Positions 1-8,116 of a DNA stretch of 16,766 nucleotides are shown here, in pieces (positions within the stretch are counted from its first letter, which is position 1; the number at the start of each line of letters is the position of its first letter). The notes under the pieces were generated by a model that had not been told where the DNA came from, did not search any database, and saw only the letters and a program-made list of their open reading frames with translations. This DNA comes from Parvularia atlantis. Its lineage: Eukaryota; Opisthokonta; Rotosphaerida. A program made the translations under genes and the position numbers. Where the stretch lies: the NCBI GenBank assembly GCA_943704415.1, contig CALSCO010000125.1, positions 1 through 16,766 of the forward strand. Reading direction: 5' to 3'.

Positions 1-1864
1 GGGGGGGCCGCGACCACGCGCCTCCTGGTTGACGAGCTTCAGCACCTTGACCACGGGGCTTTCCTCGGCGAACGCGCCGCAGCCGAAGAACGCGAGGATC
101 TGCTCGCTCAGGTCGCCCGTCTGCTTGATGTACTGGTCGAAGCTGCGGTCGTCGCGCGGTCAGGCGAGCGCAAACATGCCACACGCGCGCGCGTCTCACA
201 GAGCGCGGTTGTTGACCGCCTGCATGATGCGCTCGTCACCCAGGCCCTCCGCCAGCACCGTGATGATGTTGCGGAAGCTGATGTGGCCGGGCACCTCCTC
301 CTCCTCCTTCTCGCGAAAAACCTGCACGCGCGCGTGAGCACGTCTCCTCGCGCCTGCTTGGGAGCGACGCACCTCGGCCCCGCTGGCGTTGGTGATCACG
401 AGGCTCTTGGAGAGGCGCGCGATGTCCTTGTGCACGGGCAGGCGCTCGAGCTGGCGCGACCAGAGCACGCTGTAGGCGTTGCGCTCGCCGACAAACGGCT
501 CGAGCAGCGCGCGGATGTGCCGGCGCATGGACATCTTGACGCCCTCGTCAAACTCGACGGCGACGACGTTGACCTGCGACCGGCCGGCGTGAGCAGATAA
601 GCGAGCGTGCGCGGGGCGGACGGGCGGACGGACGGACCTCGCTCTCGATCGACGTGCACATGAGGTCGTACCTGAACGTGCAGTTCCATGTGAAGTAGAA
701 GCGCTCGTCGGGGCTGTCGCTGCGGCTCTTCTCGCGGCGGGCGTGGACGACGGTGATGATGTTGTTGAGGTCGATCTCGATCGTCGTCTTGTTGCTGCCG
801 TTGACGCCGCCGTACGGGTACCTGTTGTGTGAACCCGCTACTGAGTGGTTGTCGTACGGGCGCGCGGGCGGGGCCGCACTTGGCGAAGAATGTCGAGCGG
901 AGGAGGGCCACGGCCGGTGCGACCATGTCGAGCGTGAGGCAGCGCAGGATGTTGACGACGTGGCTGGTGAGGGGCAGGTGCGGCGTGCCGATCAGGCTGC
1001 GGATACGCTCGGCGAGCTCGTCGTCGTCTGCGCGCGATGGCCGTGCTGAGCGCGAGGGCGGCAGCGGCGACGGCGGTGGCGCGCACCCTTGGCCTTGCGC
1101 ACGGGCGCGAGCACGAGCTGCAGCTGCTCGACAGCGGCCGGCAGGGGCGACTCGACGGCCTCGGTGAGCGCGACGACGAGGTTGACGACGTTGTCGCCGG
1201 GCGCGGCCTTGTCGTCGCCGACGAAGAGCTGCGCGGGCGCGCCGTTGAGTACGTGCGCAGGGCGGAGGGGCCGATGCGGGGTGGCGGCGCACGTAGCGGC
1301 CGTTGCGCACACCAAACACGAGCTCGCGCGCCAGCCGCGCCACGTCCGGCCCGATCGACATGACCTCTGCGAGGGGCGCGTTGAGCGACACGTGACGCGC
1401 GCGGTGAAGTAGGCGGCGGCGGCCGCACCGACGGGCAGGTGCCACACCTTGAGCGTGTCCTGTGCCGTCTTCTGCACGGCGGGGCTAAGTGCTGCGCAGC
1501 ACCGCGACGACCGGAAGGAGCGCACCGCCATGAGGGCCTCGGTCGCCTCCGTGTCGTGCGCCGTGTGGGGCGTGCCCGGCGCGCTGCCTGGCGCGGGCGC
1601 GCTCGCCCGGCGCGTGGTGGCGTCGGCGGCGACGACGGCGGCCGCCGCGCCGTCCTTGAGGTTGGTGGCCGAGCGGCGCAGCCCCGAGGCCTGCGCGAGC
1701 GGCACGGGCGAGGCAGGGCGCGAGCCGCTGCCGCTGCCGGGCGGGCTGCCGGGGGGCGGCGAGAGCGGCGGGGAGGTGGGCGCGCCGCCGACGCTGCCGC
1801 TGCTGCCCGTGCGCATGCGCGCGTCGAGCGCGGGCGCGGGGGCGGTGCCGCGCGACCACGACAT
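1..1864 (-). CDS. Unidentified multi-exon protein, N-terminal part (runs off the left edge)
   Basis: I do not recognise the family. Exons, 5' to 3' on the minus strand: 1864-1526, 1471-1429, 1366-1293, 1228-1087, 1027-880, 821-638, 573-373, 321-200, 142-1. All eight junctions are GT-AG and keep one frame, giving 465 visible residues. The start is the ATG at 1864 (MSWSRGTAP). Residues 1-110 are low complexity, rich in Ala, Pro, Ser and Gly, and probably disordered. The rest is well-ordered mixed sequence, including the segments VMSIGPDVARLARELVFGV, SHVVNILRCLTLDMVAPAVA, KTTIEIDLNNIITVV and GHISFRNIITVLAEGLGD. These look like helical-repeat or scaffold sequence. No signal peptide or membrane segment is visible. 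The first intron (1472-1525) is 54 nt, divisible by three and without stops, so it could be retained. It is divergent from the FkbM gene, 133 bp away. The gene model is fairly sure; the function is unknown. Confidence 0.72.
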
Positions 1865-1997
1865 GCCGCGCAGCAAGCGCGAAGGTTGCGAGGAAGACGG
1901 ACGTCAAAACACTGGTGCGACGCACGGCAACGCGCGCGCCCAATGGGAGCGCACCCCTGAACGCGTCGCGCCATTTGCGGCGCGCTGATCGGCTGCC
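1865..1997. promoter_or_regulatory. Short divergent promoter region
   Basis: This 133 bp gap separates the start codons of two divergent genes and must hold both 5' leaders and promoters. It is GC-rich. I see no TATA box or other recognisable core element. The role is inferred from position alone. Confidence 0.4.
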
Positions 1998-3423
1998 ATG
2001 CGGAGAACCGGCGTCGCGCTCGTCGCCGCCGCCGCGCTGCTCCTCGGCGCGGCCGCGGTCGCGCTGCTGGCGGCGCGCGACGGCGAGATCCTGCCGGCCG
2101 CACCGACGCGTGCTGCGGCGCCCGTCGCCGACGCGGCCGCGCCGACCGAGCCGCCCGCGCGCGCCCACGCGGTCGATGTGGCGCAGCACGCGACGCCCGC
2201 GGCCGAGCGCGCTTCCGACGCGCCGCGGCTGTCGGACGAAGACGTACGGCGGCTGTTCCGCTCCGACATCGTGTGCGACACGCGCAAGCTCGAGCCCGAG
2301 CACATCATCACTGCCGTGGCGCTGCAGCAGCCGTGGATCGTCAAGGTGTGATCCACACACGCCCGCGCGTGTGTGTGTGGAGCTCGTGCGTCTGAGCCGC
2401 GCGCGCGCGCAGGACCCGACGCCGGTCAAGTGGACCATGTACGTGCACAGCCCCAAGGTGGACCAGTACGTGTCGGCGTCGATCATCGAGCACCAGGGCA
2501 ACCACATGTTCGAGATGGAGGAGAAGCGGATCATCTACAACACGCTGCGCCTGCTCGACCCGCCGCCCAAGCGGGCAATCTACGTCGACATCGGCGCCAA
2601 CATCGGTGCGCGCGTCGTGTGTCGCGCACGTGCGGGTGCGGAGGGTTCATGCGCGCATGCAGGCATCCACGCGCTGTTCTTCGCCGCCCTCAAGATCGAG
2701 ACGCACGCGTTCGAGCCCATGCCCAACAACCACGACCTCCTGCGCTGCTCGCTCGCGGCCAACCCGGACTTGGCCAAATACATGCGCCTGAACAACGTCG
2801 GCCTGTCGAACAAGTCGACCAACACCGCGTGCATGGTGCGTGGCGCCCCTCGCGGCGGCCGGCGTCGTGACATACCGCGCGCCCAGACCGCCGACGCCGA
2901 TAACCAAGGCCACGCGTTCGTCAAGGACGCGGCGTCGGCGTCGTGCACGGTCGCGCTGCGCGAGCTGGACGACTACTGGATGCTCGCGCTCAACAGCTCG
3001 CGCGTCTTCTTTCTCAAGATCGACATCGAGGGCTGGGTGCGTGCGCGGCCGACCACCGGCCGCCCACACGCTGAGGGTCTGCCTGCAGGAGCCGCACGTC
3101 TTTGAGGGCGCGCGCCGCATGCTCGAGCGCGAGCCGCCGCTGTTCATCCTGAGCGAGTTCAACCCGAGCTTCATGCGCGGACTGGGCATGGACCCGTCCG
3201 CGATGCTGCCGATGCTCAAGGGGATGGGCTACAAGCTGATGCGCCTGGGCGAAGAGCACGAGGTGCGGCCAGTCGCGCCGCCCGCGCTCGCCTGACCCGT
3301 GCACAGCTGCACGACGCCGAGCTCCTGATGATGAGCCGCGATCAAATCGGGCGCGGCTGGAACGTGCTCATGACGCACACGGCGTCGCTGCAGGCGTACC
3401 TCGACGGCACGCTGGTGCTTTAA
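1998..3423 (+). CDS. FkbM-family SAM-dependent methyltransferase, membrane-anchored
   Basis: A predicted O-methyltransferase of the FkbM family, which transfers methyl from S-adenosylmethionine to sugars or small molecules; the substrate cannot be read from sequence. Exons: 1998-2345, 2413-2605, 2663-2835, 2887-3036, 3089-3262, 3307-3423. All five introns are GT-AG, 44-67 bp, and keep frame, giving 384 residues. Residues 5-22 are a hydrophobic Ala/Leu/Val run after MRRTG, consistent with a type II membrane anchor or signal anchor. An Ala/Pro-rich linker follows. The SAM-binding motif I, VDIGANIG (174-181), is completed across the second intron and followed by the acidic HAFEPMPNN (motif II region). 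The family motif KIDIEGW lies at 282-288, and LFILSEFNPSFM follows. The topology suggests a Golgi or secretory-pathway lumenal enzyme, which is inference. Methyltransferase assignment is strong; the biological role is open. Confidence 0.88.
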
Positions 3424-3876
3424 CCCTTGTTTGCTTTTCTTGCGAGCACTCGGTGAACGAACAGGGAAAGGGGCGTGCGACCCCGACCGTGACCGTACCA
3501 TCATGGACTGCGCTGACATCGAACGGCGCATTAGCGTTCCCCGGGCCGGTGTTGACTGGGACGCTGTTTGTGTTCGGTGCGCCAGGTGGTTCCAGGACAC
3601 AGCGAACAAGACATGGCAGCAGCAGGAAATGGTTGTGCGACGTTCCGATGAGCTGCCCTTTACTGCGGCATCATGGTGCAGGCGCTGGCGGAAATGGCCA
3701 AGGCTCGCATTTGTGCGCTCACCAGCCAGTGCGCTGATGCGTGCGTTTTCCAATACCATCAACTGAACACGTCACCTTGTCGCTGCCGTTACCCTCAAGA
3801 TCGACCGGTTCATTCATCCTGATTCATTTCACGAGTCCAACAGTCGTTCGAGTCAGCGAACTGCGAGCACCGTGTT
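3424..3876. other. Intergenic stretch of lower GC, no convincing gene
   Basis: This 450 bp holds the 3' flank of the FkbM gene and sequence with more A and T than the neighbouring exons. Several short open frames exist. The most codon-like is a 49-residue frame at 3673-3822 (+), starting MVQALAEMAKARICAL and ending RPVHSS, but it has no identified homology and no clear splice partners. Together with the nuclease relic next to it, the stretch looks like decayed inserted DNA, not an active gene. Confidence 0.45.
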
Positions 3877-4317
3877 TCAGAGGTATAGGCCGCGATGCGG
3901 GTCGGACACGCGGTTGTGCAATGCGTGTTCCTTGTTGCAAAAGAACTCGAGGCCGGCCATCATGATGTGCGCCTTGAAGAGCGTGCCGATCATGATGTTG
4001 CGCGCACCATTGACGTCGCGGTTCCACGTCCAATGACAGACACCTTTGCAGTGCTTGGAAGCCATGAGCCACGACGCGAGGACGCCGAGGGCGGGCGTTG
4101 GCGTCGACCTGCCGCACGAACTCAGCAAGAAGGCGGTCGGCCCGGGCGACGGCCTGCCATCACGATGATGTGAACGAGTGTTCGGTGAACTTTGAAGCGA
4201 CGAGCGGCCTTCTCCAGCGCCTGGTGCACCGACATCACGACGGTCGAGTGCTTGGTCTCGTAGTCGCCGGCGTCGTCATTGCCCCCCGTTGGCGTCCGTT
4301 TTGCGCTTCGGCGGCAT
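3877..4317 (-). pseudogene. Relic of a TnpB/Fanzor-type RNA-guided nuclease
   Basis: The minus-strand frame 4128-3877 contains KHCKGVC followed by TWNRDVNGARNI (WNRDVNGARNIM at 4026-3991). This matches the last zinc-finger cysteines and the final RuvC catalytic motif (W-x-R-D-x-N-x-A-x-N) of IS605-type OrfB/TnpB and its eukaryotic relatives, the Fanzors. Only this C-terminal part is recognisable. The main nuclease core, including the earlier RuvC Asp and Glu motifs, is not in the window. Upstream, an ATG at 4317 opens a frame starting MPPKRKTDANGG that hits a stop after a run of six G (4287-4282). A helical stretch (VVMSVHQALEKAARRF) then continues in the next frame and stops near 4133. This pattern fits an internally deleted, frameshifted copy. 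The C-terminal call is good; assignment of the MPPKRK start to the same element is inference. No terminal repeats were found. Confidence 0.6.
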
Positions 4318-4414
4318 CGGCAGTGAATTTCATGTCAATCATCGTGACACGGCATACAAGTAGTTGCTGCGAATGTTAGTAAGACCGCCGTCCAGTTGTC
4401 ACGCTCTGCGCACG

Positions 4415-6104
4415 ATGGCGGCGACGACGGCGCGCGCGTGGCCCGAGTGGCCCGGCGGGCCGGCGGCGCTGATGCCGCTCGGGCGGACCAAGACGCTGCT
4501 GGCCGAGTGCGGCAACCGCCTGCTTGACGCGCTCAGCGAGCCCGGCGCGGCGGCGTGGCCGGCTGAGGCCGTCGGCGCCGTGCTAAGCGCGTTCGACCCG
4601 GCCGAGGACGCCCTCGCGCGCCTGCGCGAGCACCTCCTGGCCGCCTTCGAGCTCGCCATGGGCGCCGTGGCCGACGCCGCGCCCGCGTACGGCGCCGAGG
4701 TCGACCGCGCCATCGTCGAGCGCTACGTCGCGAGCGTCGTGGCGCGCGTCGGCGCGACCCTGCCCGTCCTCGGCCCCGCAGAGGCGCTTGTGCGCCTCCA
4801 CGAGCTGCTCTTCGCGAGCGCCGGCGGCGCCGGCGGCCTGCGCCTCGTCACATGCGCACCCGGCAACATCATGCCGCACGACTTCCCCGTCGTGCTCGCC
4901 GAACGCGAGCAGCTCGACATGCTCCTCGCCGCCTTCGCGCACCTCGTCGCGCTCTACACTGACGCGCCCGCGGCGCTGGTCGCGCAGGTCGTCGCCGCGC
5001 CCGACCGCCTCGAGGCCTTCCTCGCCGGCCGCAGCCTCGTCCGCCCGCCACTGCTCGATCTGCAGCGGCACGCGCAGGTCGCGTGGATGCTGCGGCATGT
5101 GCCGGGCCTCGGCGGCGACGTCTCGCTCGTGCTCCGCCGACGCCTCGTGCCGCTGCTTTACAACACGTTCGAGAGCGGCCGCCGCCGCGCCCCGCGCCCC
5201 GACGACGACCGCGCCGACTCGGAGTCCCTCACCGCCGCGCCCGCCACGGCACTCACGGCGGCCGACCTGGCGCGTCTCGAGCCGGTGTTTGCGAGCATCG
5301 ACATCGACGCCATCGCGCTCGACTACACGGGCGAGCGCACGAACAGCAGCAAGAGCCGCGCCTACATCGCGCTCGGGCGGCTCGTGCGGCAGGCGCAGCT
5401 TGATCATGGGCCGGGCGGGGCGCGCGCGGCCGTGCGCGAGGCGGTCGTGGCGCAGCTGCGCGAGTACCGCGGCGCCTCGCTGCTGGACGGGCTCGAGGCG
5501 CATCTGCTCCGCTTCGAGGTGCACCGGACCCATCCCGCGCTCGCCGCCGCTCTAGCGCTCGCGGTCTTGCTCGAGCTGCCGCGACGCGCGATTGAGGGCC
5601 ACAGCACGCTCGCGACCGGCAAGGCGGGCGGGTCGAGCGGTGCAGCGGCGCCGCCAGTTAGTGCAGCGGGCGACGCCAGCATGGGCGGCAACGGCGCGAA
5701 GCGCAGACGGCGCACACACGACCCGGAGCGCCTCGCGGGCGACGCAGCGGCGGTGCGCCAGCCCGCCTAGCGCGCGTCATGTCTGATGGTGCCCGCAGGA
5801 GCTTGCGTCACCGCTTGCGCGGCGGTCCGGCGGCGCAGTCGTCTCGGTCGACGGCATGCACAGGTTCATGCGCATGCTTAACGGGAGCAAGCAGATGCCG
5901 CGCGACTACATCGGGACGGTGCTGCGCATGGTCGAGGACGAGGTCATGCTCGTGCTGATGGGCTTTGTCGAGGGTGTGTTGACTAAGCAGCTGGCGCGGC
6001 CGACTGGGCGATTGATCGCGCTTGATATCGACCGCTGCTACGCCTACTTTGTCACACGCAACCTGGGACTGGCCGGCGGGCTCAGCATAACCGTAACCTT
6101 GTAA
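4415..6104 (+). CDS. Unidentified nuclear-type protein with possible C-terminal histone fold
   Basis: Two exons, 4415-5752 and 5799-6104, joined by a 46 bp GTGCGC...CCCGCAG intron with a CTGAT branch-like site, give 547 residues. Without that splice the frame would stop at 5770. I chose the ATG at 4415 (MAATTARAWPEW) because the upstream in-frame ATG at 4364 adds only an unconvincing leader. Residues 1-400 are Ala/Leu-rich and helical, with segments such as HDFPVVLAEREQLDMLLAAFAHL, and have no family I recognise. Residues 429-433 (KRRRR) form a nuclear-localisation-like patch. From about residue 466, the last 80 residues include a compact helical segment (PRDYIGTVLRMVEDEVMLVLMGF, then VLTKQLARPTGRLIALDIDRCYAYF). 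The long helix plus short 'R-x-I-x-x-x-D-I' strand and final helix resemble a histone fold, as in TAF-type subunits. That is a weak, pattern-level inference. The near-intronless structure is unlike most neighbours. Confidence 0.65.
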
Positions 6105-6140
6105 AGCGAACAACGAACGGCAGAGCGGCACCGCATAATC

Positions 6141-6157
6141 CACACACACAGACACAG

Positions 6158-6188
<31 letters not shown>

Positions 6189-6192
6189 CAGA
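6141..6192. repeat. (CA)n microsatellite between convergent genes
   Basis: An interrupted CA dinucleotide run of about 50 bp lies in the 118 bp gap between the stop codons at 6104 (+) and 6223 (-). It will be in the 3' UTR of one or both genes. It is probably length-variable. Confidence 0.9.
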
Positions 6193-6222
6193 CAATCCTC
6201 GCAGCCCCCTCCCTCCCCTCGC

Positions 6223-8068
6223 TCACGCCACCGTTGGCCGCATCGCCGCATTCACCGGCGGCGAGTCTACGGCCGCGGCGGGCGCGCCGTCGCCGCTGCT
6301 GAGCTTGCGCGCGTACAGCCCGCCGACACCGAGGGCGGCCGAGCGCGGGCGGCACACGTGCAGCTCCTGCAGGATGTCACCGTCGCGCGGGTAGTAGGTG
6401 CGGCGGTAGCTGCGAGGCGCACGCGTGCTCAGCCGTGTGCATTGGCGGGCGCAGCAACGCACAAGTGCGCCAGTACGTCCGGCATGAAGCACGTCACGTA
6501 GAGCAGCAGCCAGCCAAAGTACACGTTGGCCGTGCCAAACATGGCCTCTGCGGCGGGCGTCAGGCATGCGGGCGGGCTGGGCGCACGCAGACGCACCGGG
6601 CGCATTCTGGTACGTGTTTATTGATGCGCTCAGGATAAAGATGCCGACGATGTAGATGCAGATGCTGATGAGCAGGCCCACCGGGTACGGCCACACCCAC
6701 GCCCTGCCGCGCGTGTCAGCCGCGACCACGCACATGTGCGTGCCTCGCCGCGCACCGGATGATCAGCGACCACTTGGACAGGACCGTGATCACGACGTAG
6801 GTCGACAAGAAGCACGTGAACGTCCAGTAGTCGTACGTCACGAGCGACCCGCCCAGGTTGCCCTGGTCAAAGAGCAGGTACACGCCGAAGAAGATGACTG
6901 GCGCACGGCGCGCGGTCGTCACGCCAAACGCACGGCCTTTGTCGCGTCGCAAAACGCACCGACAGAGTGCCAGAACGCCGATAACGCCCATCCTGCGATT
7001 GACTGGATGTTCCAGTACCGCCCTGCGCGCACCTCGTAGTACGACTCGGGGTACTGCGCGCCGCGACGCGTCAGTGGCTACGGCTCGCACGCGTCGCACG
7101 TGTGCGCGCGCTCACCTTCATGATCACGGACTCGTCCAGGTCCTTCTCAAAGATGCAGATGAAGAAAGGCGGCAGTGCGGTGATGGCCAGGTTGAAGCCG
7201 GTCATGATTATCTCTTGGTACGACACCTGTACGCGTTGTGAGCATCTGCTTCACGCAACACACAGCACGCAGCACGCGGCATGCGCACCTGGCCCGACCA
7301 CGCGCTGTAGAGGCCCCACCAGAACGTGACCATGATGAACGCGATGTTCTTGTAGAACGAGAAGTAGACAAGCTGCGACATGCGCAGGAACGAGTACCGG
7401 CCGTGCACGGCCACGAGCCGCTTGAGGGCTCTGCGTTTGGCGCGCGCGGCGGTGAGCACGGCGACATGAACGAGCGAGCACGCGCACTTGAACTCCTTAA
7501 AGGCGTAGTCGCTCGCGCGCACGGCCTGAGTGCCCTCGAGGCCGATGATGCCCACGCCGATGTTGGCCGTCTGGTGGGCGCGCGCGTGAGCAGCCAGTCC
7601 CGCTCAGACGAGCGCGCACGCACCTGGATCATCGACACGTCGTTGGCGCCGTCGCCGATCGACAGCGTGATGCGGTTGCTTTTCCTGCGCACGAGCTTGA
7701 CCACCTGCGCCTTCTGCAGCGGCGACACGCGGCAGCAGATGACCTGTAGCGGCATGAGACTGGCTGGCATTCTGCGCGCACAAGCGCAGGCGCACCGAGA
7801 TGCACTTCTCCGACAGGTCGAGGAACTTGTCCGGGTGGTCCTTGAGCGCGTGGATGAGCGCCTGGCCGGTGATGACGAGCGCGTTGCGCTCCGTGGCCGA
7901 GTGCGACAGCTGCGCGTGCCGCCGTCGCTACCATCAGCGGCGCAAGCGCATGCAGCGCGGCACGCACGTCCAGCTTCTTCTTTGGCCGCAGCGGCACAGC
8001 CGCCGTCGACATACTGGCAATGTCCTGGTCGTACTCGACGTGCTGCTGCTCGGCCGCCTTAACCGCGC

Positions 8069-8116
<48 letters not shown>

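Noticed and set aside
3673-3822. A 49-codon plus-strand open frame as a gene
   Set aside because: Codon use is fair, but there is no homology, no splice partner and no conserved motif; noted only within the intergenic entry.
4583-5533. A 316-codon minus-strand open frame
   Set aside because: It is antisense to the two-exon gene at 4415-6104. Arg/Gly/Ala/Val-rich shadow frames of this kind occur opposite every GC-rich exon in the window.
7000-7032. A GTGCGC donor after YYE in flippase exon 24
   Set aside because: Reading through gives [20 protein letters not shown], which fits the P4 lumenal loop and next membrane helix; splicing would remove it.
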